The notes below the pieces were generated by a model. The model worked only from the letters and a program-made list of their open reading frames with translations. It did no database searches and was not told where the DNA came from. Of a stretch of 64,000 nt of DNA, positions 28,002-36,908 are shown piece by piece. The stretch's first letter is position 1. Every line of letters starts with the position of its first letter. The stretch is from Loktanella sp. (GTDB taxonomy: Bacteria > Pseudomonadota > Alphaproteobacteria > Rhodobacterales > Rhodobacteraceae), in assembly GCA_017390475.1 (NCBI GenBank), contig JAFPBO010000022.1, positions 124,001 to 188,000 on the forward strand. The letters run 5' to 3'. The position numbers and the translations under genes were made by a program.

Positions 28002-28931
28002 TTATACCTGCAGATAAATCACCGCTGCCAGATCGGGTTCGGCAAAATTGGTTAGTTTGGCGATCACATCGCCATTGGCCAGCAGCAATGTGCCGTCCTC
28101 TGCCAGCCCGGTGGTCAACACGGGGCGTTCACCGCTGTATTCGATCTCGATCCGATCCTCTGCCGGGTCATAATCATGCAAAGTGACTGCCATGCCGGGG
28201 CGCATGTTGAAGATGTCGACACCGGGGCCGCCATGCAGATGATCGCCCGGTCCGCCGGACAGATAATCATCGCCAGCGCCACCATTCAGATAATCGATGT
28301 CAAGATCATCGCGGTCGATCAGGATATCATTGCCCGGCCCGCCCAGCAGCGTATCAGCGCCGGGGCCGCCGATCAGGATGTTATTGCCGTAGCTGCCCAT
28401 CAGCACGTCATCACCCGCCCCACCGATCAGGATGTCGTCACCATCGCCACCCACCAGCAGGTCATTGCCATCGCCGCCGAACAGGATGTCATTGCCGACA
28501 TGACCATATAGTTCATCATCGCCTGCCCCGCCGAACAGGATATCATCGCCGCGTCCGCCATGCAGGATGTCCTTGCCTGCACCGGCAACGATCACATCAT
28601 CGCCATCACGTCCGTGGATATAGTCATTTCCGGCCCCGGTGACGATCAGGTTATCGCTGTCATCGGCAAACAGGACCGTATCATCATCGCTGACCTCTAT
28701 CAGATCGGCCAGGGCGATCATTCGGGGCTCAAGCGTGGCAAAGCGGTCTGCAACCGTGCTGATCACCTCATCATCGCTGGCGGCCAGCAGGTCATCCAGT
28801 GAGGTCAGTTCCACCTCGGGGGTGTCGGTGTCGTCTTCGGCTGCGCTGTTGTCATCATCTTTTTCAGTGCTGTCATCGCCAAACAGCAACGCGCCCAGCA
28901 CGAATCCCATCATCCCCAAAATCGCCAACAT
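28002..28931 (-). CDS. Membrane-anchored RTX-repeat (calcium-binding) protein
   Basis: About 309 aa. The N-terminus is one hydrophobic helix (MLAILGMMGFVLGALLF), followed by a very acidic spacer (DDSTEKDDDNSAAEDDTDT). The centre (about 95-225) is an array of nonapeptides of the GGxGxDxLx type (HGGRGDDIL, FGGAGDDEL, VGGDGDDIL), which fold into a calcium-filled parallel beta-roll. The C-terminus (FNMRPGMAVTLHDYDPAEDR and on) resembles the end module of RTX proteins. Unlike secreted RTX toxins it has a helix at the N-terminus and no large effector domain. Start codon choice (ATG 28931 or TTG 28943) is uncertain. Confidence 0.82.
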   Translation of the reverse strand: MLAILGMMGFVLGALLFGDDSTEKDDDNSAAEDDTDTPEVELTSLDDLLAASDDEVISTVADRFATLEPRMIALADLIEVSDDDTVLFADDSDNLIVTGAGNDYIHGRDGDDVIVAGAGKDILHGGRGDDILFGGAGDDELYGHVGNDILFGGDGNDLLVGGDGDDILIGGAGDDVLMGSYGNNILIGGPGADTLLGGPGNDILIDRDDLDIDYLNGGAGDDYLSGGPGDHLHGGPGVDIFNMRPGMAVTLHDYDPAEDRIEIEYSGERPVLTTGLAEDGTLLLANGDVIAKLTNFAEPDLAAVIYLQV

Positions 28932-29024
28932 CAGCGCACCCAACCAGCAGAATCGTTACAAAATTTACCTCTGGTGATGGTATCACGTTCTGTTCCTGAT
29001 CCGTTCCGAAAACGAATCGAATAG

Positions 29025-29912
29025 TTAACGCATGTTAAAGGACGGCATAAAGCTGTCGGTCACCGCCTTTGGGTTTTCTTCCATAGCGAAATGCCCGGAA
29101 ACACAGGATGCGTCGGTCATGTGATTGACCCACGGCTGCCAGAGCGCTGCGGGATCGCCAGTCTGTGCCGGAAACCCGCTTTGCGCCCACAGGAAATGCA
29201 ACGGGGCGGCGATCCTGCGCCCGGCAGCCTTGTCCGCATCATCCAGCGCCCGGTCAAACGTTGCACCTGCCCGGTAATCCGCACACATTGCGGCCAAATG
29301 CGCAGGATCCGCCGCCTGTGTGCGATAGCTGGCAAGGGCCGCGTCACTGAACACCGCCAGTGATTTACCCAGGGTCCAGGATTGCAGCGTCCAGTCGATA
29401 TAACCAGCAGGATCAGCGCCGATCATCCGTTCGGGCAGCGGTGCGGGTTGTGCCAGAAAGGTCCAGTGATAGGCTTTCAACGCCAGATCAGCCGACCAAT
29501 TAGCCCAGAAATCGCCTGTCGGCACGATCTCGATAATTCCGAGCCGGATGATCCGGTCGGGGTGGTCCAGCGCAAAGCGGTAAGCGACGCGACCGCCCCG
29601 GTCATGGCCAAGGATATGCGCCCGGTCCAGCCCCAGCGCATCCATCAGCGCCGCAATATCCGCCGCCATCTGCCGTTTGGAGTAGGTGCTGTGATCCGCA
29701 TCATCGGCTGGTGCGTCGCTGTCGCCATAGCCGCGCAGATCAGGAATGATCACGTCGAAATGCGCGGCAAAGGCAGGTGCGACCTTTTCCCAGCAATGAT
29801 GGTTCTGCGGATAGCCATGCAGCAGGATCAGCGGCGTACCTTGACCTGTGCGGTGCATTGACAGGGTGACATCGTCACAGGTGACATAGGATTGGGTGAA
29901 ACCTTGGATCAT
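29025..29912 (-). CDS. Haloacetate (fluoroacetate) dehalogenase-like alpha/beta hydrolase
   Basis: A 295-aa alpha/beta hydrolase. The nucleophile elbow is GHDRGGR (Asp104, with Arg105 and Arg108), the halide/substrate residues His149-Trp150 are in AYHWTFLAQPAP and Tyr213 in ADYRAG, and the catalytic His274 is in SGHFAMEEN. These match, at a constant offset of six, the residues known for the fluoroacetate dehalogenase of Rhodopseudomonas palustris (Asp110, Arg111, Arg114, His155, Trp156, Tyr219, His280). The catalytic acid Asp134 aligns with Glu128. Epoxide hydrolase is the main alternative. Its ATG overlaps the DUF1643 stop by 4 nt. Confidence 0.87.
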   Translation of the reverse strand: MIQGFTQSYVTCDDVTLSMHRTGQGTPLILLHGYPQNHHCWEKVAPAFAAHFDVIIPDLRGYGDSDAPADDADHSTYSKRQMAADIAALMDALGLDRAHILGHDRGGRVAYRFALDHPDRIIRLGIIEIVPTGDFWANWSADLALKAYHWTFLAQPAPLPERMIGADPAGYIDWTLQSWTLGKSLAVFSDAALASYRTQAADPAHLAAMCADYRAGATFDRALDDADKAAGRRIAAPLHFLWAQSGFPAQTGDPAALWQPWVNHMTDASCVSGHFAMEENPKAVTDSFMPSFNMR

Positions 29913-30421
29913 GTGACGCTCCATCGCTCGGGTTGCTGCGCATAGCTGACGTAGAGAGGGTGACGCGGATGCCCGTCCTTGGTCAAGCCGAGTGTCAGCA
30001 GTGGCGTGCCGGTCCGGTGCAGCAATTCTGCCACCTGCGGCCCGCGCCCCAGATGCGCGCCATGCGTGCCCCAGGCGGCAATGATCTGGTCGGCCCAATC
30101 TGCGGCTGCGATCAGCATGGCATCATTTTCAGGGCCGATTGGATCAACGGCACGCCGCATCGCACGCGGGTCCGTGTCGCGCCATGCAAAGATATTGGTG
30201 ACCCGAAACGCCCCGTAGCCCAAGGCGCGCGCACGGCGCTCGCAGCGTTCTACGGTGGGATCGTTGTGGATTTCGTCGGCTTTGGACGGGTTCAGCATGA
30301 CGAATGTCAGACGCTGGCCTTGCGCATCCCAGATCCGGGTCAGATCGTAACGGTAGTTTTCGCAATCTGAATAGGTCGCGGTAGATCTGGTGTGATCGCT
30401 AATATGATGGCGGATGATCAT
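29909..30421 (-). CDS. DUF1643 protein
   Basis: A 170-aa DUF1643 protein. The hallmark block is LTFVMLNPSKADEIHNDPTV followed by RCERRARALGYGAFRVTNIFA. The C-terminal part has IIAAWGTHG and a substrate-like LTLGLTKDGHPRHPLY. The family is widespread in bacteria and phages and has no established activity. The gene lies between truB and the dehalogenase-like gene and overlaps the latter by 4 nt. Confidence 0.88.
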   Translation of the reverse strand: MIIRHHISDHTRSTATYSDCENYRYDLTRIWDAQGQRLTFVMLNPSKADEIHNDPTVERCERRARALGYGAFRVTNIFAWRDTDPRAMRRAVDPIGPENDAMLIAAADWADQIIAAWGTHGAHLGRGPQVAELLHRTGTPLLTLGLTKDGHPRHPLYVSYAQQPERWSVT

Positions 30422-30432
30422 GCGCGTAGCAG

Positions 30433-30458
30433 GTAAGGTGGATAAAAATCCACCTTAC
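30433..30458. repeat. Perfect palindromic element overlapping the truB stop
   Basis: An 11-bp perfect inverted repeat (GTAAGGTGGAT / ATCCACCTTAC) with a 4-nt A loop. The truB stop codon (30455-30457) lies in one arm. It resembles the GTAGGGYGGG palindromes common between genes in Rhodobacteraceae and the element at 45407-45461. It could serve as a terminator or mRNA-end stabiliser for truB. Confidence 0.7.
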
Positions 30459-31360
30459 GCGACAAAAACCCGCGTCGGGTGCAGTTCGCCACCTCGATAG
30501 CTGCCGATGGCAATCGCCTGGCCGTCATGGCTGGCCCAGACTTCCTCGCCATATTCGACGCCATTGGCGATCACCGTTGCCGGATTGCCATTGCGCAGTT
30601 TCGCGATGCTTTCGGCGGGGCAGCGGACCTCGGTCAGATCGGCCAGTCCCACTTCCAACGGCAACAGATGCGCATCCAGTTCAGGCGTCCGCGCAATCGC
30701 ATCCATCTGATCCAGCGTGATCCCATCTGTTGCCCGAAACGGCCCCGACCAGATCCGGCGCAGCGAGAGGACATGTGCCTTGCAGCCCAGCACATCCCCC
30801 AGATCTCGCGCAATGGACCGGACATAGCCGCCCTTGCCGCAGGTCATTTCCAGAACGACATGATCAGCATCGGGCCTGTCCGCCAGCAGCAATTCCTCGA
30901 CCCATAAAGGGCGCGCAGCCAGTTCCATTTCTTCGCCCGCCCGCGCCTTGGCATAGGCGCGCTGGCCGTCGACCTTGACGGCGGAAAACTGCGGCGGCAC
31001 CTGCATGATATCGCCGACAAACCCGGCCAAGGCGGCCTTGATCGCGTCATCATCGGGGCGCAGGTCGCTGGTCGCGATCACTTCGCCTTCGGCATCATCG
31101 GTATTGGTTGCCTGCCCCAGCCGCACGGTGAAGACGTAAGCCTTCAGCGCATCGGTGATATAGGGCACGGTCTTCGTCGCTTCGCCCAATGCCACGGCCA
31201 ACACGCCTGTCGCCTCAGGGTCGAGCGTGCCGGCATGACCGGCCTTATTCGCCTCGAACGCCCACCGCACGCGGTTGACCACCGTGGTCGAGGTGATCCC
31301 CGCCGGTTTATCCACCACCAGCCAGCCTGAAATATCGCGTCCCTTGCGTCTGCGCGCCAT
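30455..31360 (-). CDS. truB: tRNA pseudouridine(55) synthase TruB
   Basis: A 301-aa synthase forming pseudouridine 55 in the T-loop of tRNAs. The catalytic Asp is in [16 protein letters not shown]. Other signatures are the N-terminal [30 protein letters not shown] and [14 protein letters not shown], with a PUA-like C-terminus ([18 protein letters not shown]). The start at 31360 follows a weak AAGGG site. The stop codon is inside a palindromic repeat. Confidence 0.96.
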   Translation of the reverse strand: MARRRKGRDISGWLVVDKPAGITSTTVVNRVRWAFEANKAGHAGTLDPEATGVLAVALGEATKTVPYITDALKAYVFTVRLGQATNTDDAEGEVIATSDLRPDDDAIKAALAGFVGDIMQVPPQFSAVKVDGQRAYAKARAGEEMELAARPLWVEELLLADRPDADHVVLEMTCGKGGYVRSIARDLGDVLGCKAHVLSLRRIWSGPFRATDGITLDQMDAIARTPELDAHLLPLEVGLADLTEVRCPAESIAKLRNGNPATVIANGVEYGEEVWASHDGQAIAIGSYRGGELHPTRVFVA

Positions 31361-31467
31361 GATCTTACCCTTAATCTGTTGGCGGCTGGTTATGCGGCTG
31401 TGCAGCACTGGTCAAGCGGATGCGGATCGCGCAATGTGGCTGAACCGAAACGCTGCAGGATGGCCCG

Positions 31468-31938
31468 ATGAAATCGTCCAAGACGGAGACCCCATTGCTG
31501 ATCATCGGCTGGCTGGAATGTATCAGCCTGCCCGACCTCGGCTTGCAGGATTTCGCGGTCAAGGTAGATACTGGTGCGAAGACTACGGCGCTGCATGCGG
31601 ATGAGATCGAAACCTTCCAGCGCGACGGGATCAAATGGGTGCGCTTCCGCAGCCCCGATATCCCCGGCACGCCCCCGCGCATCTGTGAATTTCCCGTCTT
31701 CACAAGACGTGATATCACCAATACCAGCGGCACGCCGGAAACCCGGATCGTGATCCGCACCCCGATGATTCTTGCCGGACGCAAGTGGAAGATCGACATA
31801 TCTCTGACCGACAGAGGCACGATGCGGTTTCCACTGATCCTGGGGCGTCGGGCGCTGCGTCATAAAAACATCGCCGTTCATGCCAGACAATCCTTTCTGG
31901 TCAGTGAAAAGCCGCAATTTGAAAGCCCCGCTTCATGA
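31468..31938 (+). CDS. RimB-like 'ATP-dependent zinc protease' (PF05618)
   Basis: A 156-aa protein with an aspartic-protease-like fold. The active-site block is [19 protein letters not shown] (Asp-Thr-Gly), and [19 protein letters not shown] is the conserved second half. In Pseudomonas the homologue RimB trims glutamates from ribosomal protein S6 and is encoded with RimK; the old name 'ATP-dependent zinc protease' is not well founded. It overlaps rimK by 4 nt, supporting that partnership. AGGA precedes the start. Confidence 0.88.
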   Translation: MKSSKTETPLLIIGWLECISLPDLGLQDFAVKVDTGAKTTALHADEIETFQRDGIKWVRFRSPDIPGTPPRICEFPVFTRRDITNTSGTPETRIVIRTPMILAGRKWKIDISLTDRGTMRFPLILGRRALRHKNIAVHARQSFLVSEKPQFESPAS

Positions 31939-32840
31939 AAATCGCCATGCTCGCCCGCAACGCCGAACTCTACACCCACCGGCGGTTGAAAGAGGCCGCC
32001 GAAGCGCGTGGCCATACGCTCGATATCATCAACACTCTGCGGTGTTACATGAACATCGCTTCGCGCAGGCCGGAAGTGTATTACAACGGCGAAAAACTGG
32101 TGGGCTATGATGCCGTCATTCCCCGGATCGGCGCATCAGTCACCTTCTACGGCATGGCTGTGCTGCGCCAGTTCGAGATGCAGGGCGTGTTCCCGCTGAA
32201 TGAAAGCGTCGGCATCGGCCGGTCGCGGGACAAGCTGCGGTCGATGCAGCTCCTCGCGCGCGATGGTATCGGCCTGCCGGTCACGACCTTCGCCCATGAC
32301 CCGCGCCAGACCGAGGAAGTCCTGAAACTCGCCGGTGGCGCGCCTGTCGTGATCAAACTGCTCGAAGGCACCCAAGGCATCGGCGTTGTTCTGGCAGATA
32401 CCGACCGCTCCGCCAAATCCGTGGTCGAGGCGTTTCGCGGTGCGGGTGTGAACATCCTGCTGCAGGAATTCATCAAAGAGGCGGGCGGCACCGATATCCG
32501 CGCCATCGTGATCGGTGGCAAGGTTGTTGCAGCGATGAAACGCACCGGGGCAGAGGGGGAATTCCGCTCTAACCTGCATCGCGGCGGATCGGCGCAGTTG
32601 ATCAAACTCTCGCCCGAGGAACGCTCGACCGCAATCCGCTCGGCCAAGGCGATGGGGCTGAATGTCTGCGGTGTGGACATGCTGCGCGCCAATCACGGTC
32701 CGGTGGTGATGGAGGTGAATTCATCCCCGGGGCTCGAAGGTGTGGAAAAGGCGACAGGGCTGGATATCGCCGGTAAGATCATCGAATATATAGAAAAGAA
32801 CGCCAAACCCAACGCCACCAAGACCAAAGGCAAAGGATGA
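31935..32840 (+). CDS. rimK: RimK-type ATP-grasp glutamate ligase
   Basis: A 301-aa ATP-grasp ligase. RimK adds glutamates to the C-terminus of ribosomal protein S6 and can make poly-glutamate. It has the ATP-binding lysine segment [18 protein letters not shown], the loop [20 protein letters not shown] and the metal site [19 protein letters not shown]. The N-terminal [20 protein letters not shown] is typical. It shares 4-nt overlaps with both neighbours, so the three proteins are probably made together. Confidence 0.95.
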   Translation: MKIAMLARNAELYTHRRLKEAAEARGHTLDIINTLRCYMNIASRRPEVYYNGEKLVGYDAVIPRIGASVTFYGMAVLRQFEMQGVFPLNESVGIGRSRDKLRSMQLLARDGIGLPVTTFAHDPRQTEEVLKLAGGAPVVIKLLEGTQGIGVVLADTDRSAKSVVEAFRGAGVNILLQEFIKEAGGTDIRAIVIGGKVVAAMKRTGAEGEFRSNLHRGGSAQLIKLSPEERSTAIRSAKAMGLNVCGVDMLRANHGPVVMEVNSSPGLEGVEKATGLDIAGKIIEYIEKNAKPNATKTKGKG

Positions 32841-33880
32841 AGTCACGCGCCCCGTTTACGATTGCCGGCGTCGAGGTTGCTGCCGGAACCCGCAAGACTG
32901 TCAATATCCCCGTCAGCACCTTGTCGGATCACACGCCTGTCACCTTGTCGGCCCATGTGATCCATGGGCGCAAGGACGGGCCAGTGGTCTTTGTCAGCGC
33001 TGGGATTCACGGGGATGAGGTGATCGGGGTCGAGATCGTGCGCCGTATGCTGCGCACCGGGACGCTGAAGAACGTGGCAGGCACGCTGATCGTGGTGCCG
33101 ATTGTGAACACGTTCGGCTTTCTGAACCATTCGCGCTATCTGCCCGACCGGCGCGACCTGAACCGCTGTTTTCCCGGCTCGCCGCATGGATCGCTCGCGT
33201 CGCGGCTGGCGTATATTTTCATGTCAGAGGTTGTCGAACGTTGCAGTCTGGGTATCGACCTGCATTCCGCCGCGATCCATCGCACGAACCTGCCGCAGGT
33301 CCGGGTGTCAGGCAAAAACCCCGAAACCATGCGCCTTGCCGGTATCTTTGGCGCGCCGGTGATCCTGACCAGCGCTTTGCGCGACGGGTCCTTGCGGTTA
33401 GAGGCCAAGAAGAAAGGCGTCGATGTCCTGCTTTATGAAGCAGGCGAGGGGATGCGTTTTGACGAAATGTCTGTCCGCGCCGGACTGGCGGGCATCCTGC
33501 GTGTGCTGAAAGACGTCGGACTTCTGCCCAAGGCGGGTATCGCTGCCGCTAAGGCGCGGCCTATGGTTTGTTCCGACAGCCATTGGGTGCGCGCGCCTGC
33601 GGGTGGTCTGCTGCGTATGTTCAAGGCCGAAGGCGATGTGGTGGCGCTGGATGATCTGGTCGCCGCGATTTCCGACCCGTTCGGTGGCGGTGAGGTCGAG
33701 GTGCGCACCGGCCATGCAGGCATCATCGTGGGCCGCGCCGTCATGCCCATCGTGCATGAAGGCGATGCCCTGTTCCACGTCGCCGCCGTCAAATCCGCAG
33801 GTGCGGCAGAGGCCGCCGTGGGCGATTTGGCGGCGCAACTGGAAGAAGCGCCGCTGTTCGATGAGGATGAGATTATTTGA
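32837..33880 (+). CDS. Succinylglutamate desuccinylase/aspartoacylase-family protein
   Basis: A 347-aa zinc carboxypeptidase-fold hydrolase (AstE/ASPA family). Zinc ligands are His and Glu in [13 protein letters not shown] and His in [23 protein letters not shown] holds substrate-binding arginines and asparagine. Typical members deacylate N-acyl amino acids. As the third gene after rimB-like and rimK it might hydrolyse a glutamate-containing product, which is inference only. A C-terminal extension (about 260-347) resembles the beta domain of this family. Confidence 0.9.
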   Translation: MKSRAPFTIAGVEVAAGTRKTVNIPVSTLSDHTPVTLSAHVIHGRKDGPVVFVSAGIHGDEVIGVEIVRRMLRTGTLKNVAGTLIVVPIVNTFGFLNHSRYLPDRRDLNRCFPGSPHGSLASRLAYIFMSEVVERCSLGIDLHSAAIHRTNLPQVRVSGKNPETMRLAGIFGAPVILTSALRDGSLRLEAKKKGVDVLLYEAGEGMRFDEMSVRAGLAGILRVLKDVGLLPKAGIAAAKARPMVCSDSHWVRAPAGGLLRMFKAEGDVVALDDLVAAISDPFGGGEVEVRTGHAGIIVGRAVMPIVHEGDALFHVAAVKSAGAAEAAVGDLAAQLEEAPLFDEDEII

Positions 33881-33914
33881 ATACCCGGCCCGTATTTGGG
33901 GTAGGGCAGAGAGG

Positions 33915-34595
33915 TCAGTCGCGGGTCATCAGCAGGCCAACGGCTTCGAACGGGGTGCCCGGCACAACAGGGCCGACAGTTATCTCTTCGGGTTGCACAG
34001 CGATGAACCCTTCGCCACCGGCACCTGTGAAGTACCCTTCCGTCAGTTGGTTTACAGCAACCTGCTGCCCGTTACGCGGCGACAACGTCCCAGTGATTGA
34101 ACCAGAATAATTGTTTTGCCCCTGCGCAGTTTGATCAAACTGGTAGGTCAGCGCTCCCTCGATCCTTTCACCTGTCACGGCTTGAAGGCTGGCCAGCGTG
34201 TCATCTTGAAATGCGGTATCAGGATTGTTCAACTCAAAAAAGTTATCCGCGCCGCCGGTGATGCGCTGGCTGCCAAAATTCACGTTCATCGTTGACGACC
34301 CGATTGCTGCAAACTCTGTGCGAGAGAAATCATCGCTAGTGTCCACACCGGTCACAACAACAGCAACACCCGTGTAGTTGAACGACCCCGCAGCAGGAAG
34401 CTGGCTGAAGGCGCTGGGAGTTACTTCATCAAACCCGTCGTTATTTTCAAAAGAAAAGGTGTTTCGCGCCACGACAACGCGGTCCTTCAGCGTGTCCAGC
34501 GACACCCGAGCATCGACATTCTCACTTGAACTTGACCCACCACACGCAGACAAAACGACGATCGCGCCAAAAGCGCCAAAAAGCTGAAATTTCAT
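33915..34595 (-). CDS. Lipoprotein with beta-barrel-like (Tbp-like) domain
   Basis: A 226-aa lipoprotein. The lipobox VLSAC is followed by GGSSSSENVDARVS, a flexible acidic linker. The body has repeated strand-like phrases (SFNYTGVAVVV, MNVNFGSQRITGG, YSGSITGTLSPRNGQ) ending in a glycine-rich block (GYFTGAGGEGFIAVQ), as in small barrel domains of the transferrin-binding-protein type. No function is recognised. Base composition is lower in GC than its neighbours, which fits later acquisition or relaxed codon use. AGGAC lies upstream of the ATG. Confidence 0.8.
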   Translation of the reverse strand: MKFQLFGAFGAIVVLSACGGSSSSENVDARVSLDTLKDRVVVARNTFSFENNDGFDEVTPSAFSQLPAAGSFNYTGVAVVVTGVDTSDDFSRTEFAAIGSSTMNVNFGSQRITGGADNFFELNNPDTAFQDDTLASLQAVTGERIEGALTYQFDQTAQGQNNYSGSITGTLSPRNGQQVAVNQLTEGYFTGAGGEGFIAVQPEEITVGPVVPGTPFEAVGLLMTRD

Positions 34596-34714
34596 ACCAT
34601 AAGTCCTGATGTTGATTGTTCTAGAACTTTCAACAATCATGGTCGGACACGCAAGGCGAGAAACTATTTTTCGCACAACCGTCTAAAGTGTGTCTTTCGG
34701 GGCGCAAATGTTTC

Positions 34715-36757
34715 TCAGGTGTCATTGCCCTCCAACACCTCCAGAAACGCATCGCCAAACCGCTCTGCATGTCGATCACCGATCAGCCTTGTCAGGCTGG
34801 TGATATCGGCATTGCGCAATTGCGCGACCTTGGCCAGCATCGAGGCCGAACAGGTCATCGGTTTATCCGCGCCATGCGGGCCGCGCAGCAGGGCGTTTTG
34901 CGCGGCAAGCAGGCGGTCGTAGACCAACCCCTCATCCCGGCCTGCCAGTTTACGGCGGCTGGGATGCAGGTTTTGTGCCTCGCCCGCGATCACCTCCAGG
35001 AAAGCACGTCCATAGCTTTCCAGTTTCTTGGCGCCGACCCCGCCAATATGCGCCATATCATCGAGCGTCGCAGGACGTTTCTCGGCCATTTCAATCAGCG
35101 TCTTGTCATTGAAGATGATATAAGCAGGCGCGCCTGCCTGTTCGGCCAGAAACCGGCGTTTGGCTTTCAGCGCGGATAGCAGCGGTGCATCGTCTTCGCT
35201 GACCAAAGTGTGGACCTTCGGCCCTGACCCCTTAGCCGCTGTAATCGTATCGTGGCGCAGCATGATCTGTGTCTCGCCGCGCAGGATCGGGCGGGCGTGG
35301 TCGGTCATGCGCAGCGCACCATGCCGGTCGCGGTCGGGGCGCAAAAGGTCATGCCCCATCATCTGCCGGAAAATAGCCTGCCACTGGCGGCGGTCATACT
35401 CCTTGCCCACGCCATAGGTCGGCAGGCTGTCATGGCCGCGGGCCTTGATCTTGTCCGTGGGCTGGCCCAGCAGGATATCGATCAGATGGCCCGCGCCGAA
35501 ATATTCCTCGGTCCGCAGCGCGGCGGACAACGCCATGCGAACCGGCGTGGTGGCGTCGAAAACCTCTGCCGGTTTGTCGCACAGATCGCAATTGCCGCAG
35601 GCCTCGCTGGTTTCGCCAAAGTAAGTCAACAGCGTTTGGCGGCGGCAATGCAATGCCTCGGCCAGCCCCAGCAGCGCGTTCAGTCGGCCATGATCGGCGG
35701 CACGGCGGTCAGCGGGGGCAAGCCCTTCGTCAATCTGCTGGCGGCGATAGCGGATATCGTCAGGGCCAAACAGCGTCAGGGTTTCGGCGGGCGCGCCATC
35801 GCGGCCAGCACGGCCAATTTCCTGATAATAGCTTTCGATTGACTTGGGCAGATCGGCATGGGCGACCCAGCGGATATCGGGTTTGTCGATCCCCATGCCA
35901 AAGGCGACCGTGGCGCAGACGATCAAGCCGTCCTCCTGCTGGAAACGTCGTTCGACGATGCGCCTGTCCTCCGCCTCCATCCCGCCGTGATAGTGGCAGG
36001 CGGTATGCCCTGCCTCGCGCAACGCCTGCGCCAGTGTTTCGGTCTTGGCGCGGGTGCCGGTATAGACGATGCCCGACTGCCCCTTGCGCGCGGCGGCAAA
36101 GGCCAGGATCTGCTGGCGCGGACTGTTCTTGGCGGCAAAGGCCAGATGGATATTGGGACGGTCAAAGCCATGCAGAAAGGTTGCTGGCTGCTGGCCTGCG
36201 AACAGTTTCTGCACGATTTCCGCCTGCGTTTCGGCATCCGCCGTGGCGGTAAAGGCGGCCAAGGGCACATCCAAAGCCTCGCGCAATTCGCCGATGCGCA
36301 GGTAATCCGGGCGGAAATCATGGCCCCATTGACTGACGCAATGCGCCTCGTCCACGGCGATCAGGCTGACGCCGGCGCGGTGCAGCATCTGCGTCGTGCC
36401 ACCGGCAGACAGCCGTTCAGGTGCCATGTAAAGCAGTTTGAGCGTCCCGGCCTCCAGTTCAGCCCAGACGGCCTCTGTCTCTTCTTCGGTGTTGCCGGAG
36501 GTCAGGGCACCGGCGCTGACGCCCGCCTCGCGTAACCCGCGGACCTGATCGCGCATCAGGGCGATCAGCGGAGAAATCACCACGGTCACGCCGTGGCGCA
36601 TCAGTGCTGGCAGTTGAAAGCACAGGGATTTTCCGCCACCGGTAGGCATGATTGCGAGGGTGTTCCTGCCGGACGCCACTGCCTCGACAATCTCTTGTTG
36701 GCCGGGCCGGAAGGCGTCAAAGCCAAAGACGTCGCGCAAAAGCTTGGCAGCGGGCAT
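34715..36757 (-). CDS. recQ: ATP-dependent DNA helicase RecQ
   Basis: A 680-aa 3'-5' DNA helicase for recombination and replication-fork repair. Motif I is MPTGGGKSLCFQLP, motif II DEAHCVSQWGHDFRPDYL, motif V/VI VAFGMGIDKPDIRWVAH and YYQEIGRAGRDGAPAE. The RecQ zinc site (CRRQTLLTYFGE..CGNCDLC) and a C-terminal HRDC domain (IIFNDKTLIEMAEKRP, DDMAHIGGVGAKKLESYG) are present. The ribosome site at the start is weak. Confidence 0.95.
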   Translation of the reverse strand: MPAAKLLRDVFGFDAFRPGQQEIVEAVASGRNTLAIMPTGGGKSLCFQLPALMRHGVTVVISPLIALMRDQVRGLREAGVSAGALTSGNTEEETEAVWAELEAGTLKLLYMAPERLSAGGTTQMLHRAGVSLIAVDEAHCVSQWGHDFRPDYLRIGELREALDVPLAAFTATADAETQAEIVQKLFAGQQPATFLHGFDRPNIHLAFAAKNSPRQQILAFAAARKGQSGIVYTGTRAKTETLAQALREAGHTACHYHGGMEAEDRRIVERRFQQEDGLIVCATVAFGMGIDKPDIRWVAHADLPKSIESYYQEIGRAGRDGAPAETLTLFGPDDIRYRRQQIDEGLAPADRRAADHGRLNALLGLAEALHCRRQTLLTYFGETSEACGNCDLCDKPAEVFDATTPVRMALSAALRTEEYFGAGHLIDILLGQPTDKIKARGHDSLPTYGVGKEYDRRQWQAIFRQMMGHDLLRPDRDRHGALRMTDHARPILRGETQIMLRHDTITAAKGSGPKVHTLVSEDDAPLLSALKAKRRFLAEQAGAPAYIIFNDKTLIEMAEKRPATLDDMAHIGGVGAKKLESYGRAFLEVIAGEAQNLHPSRRKLAGRDEGLVYDRLLAAQNALLRGPHGADKPMTCSASMLAKVAQLRNADITSLTRLIGDRHAERFGDAFLEVLEGNDT

Positions 36758-36846
36758 GAAGGGGGACCTGTATGTTGGTTTTCTTGGTTACCGCAGACAA
36801 TCCCATAACCGGAATCGGTGAACAACCCGTTGCAGGTGGCAGAATG

Positions 36847-36878
36847 AAAAAGGCCGCCCCTGCAAAGCAGAGGCGGCC
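36847..36878 (-). terminator. Intrinsic terminator of the 110-aa secreted-protein gene
   Basis: GGCCGCC/GGCGGCC plus an inner CTGC/GCAG form a long stem with one mismatch and an AAA loop. On the minus strand it is followed by TTTTT, 30 nt past the gene's stop. Confidence 0.85.
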
Positions 36879-36908
36879 GATCCGACAGGGAGATGTCAGA
36901 TACCGGAT

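Noticed and set aside
28200-28660. Regular repeated DNA units that might suggest a tandem-repeat or CRISPR-like array
   Set aside because: The period is 27 nt and in frame with RTX nonapeptides; units vary in sequence and have no spacers.
28176-28802. Plus-strand open frames across the RTX-repeat gene
   Set aside because: They are the antisense of GGxGxD repeats, giving repetitive Ile/Ala/Asp-rich strings without ribosome sites.
28993-29024. TGATCC on the plus strand that could be another sigma-E promoter
   Set aside because: No TAA-type -10 at 18 nt, and it faces the 3' end of a gene on the other strand.
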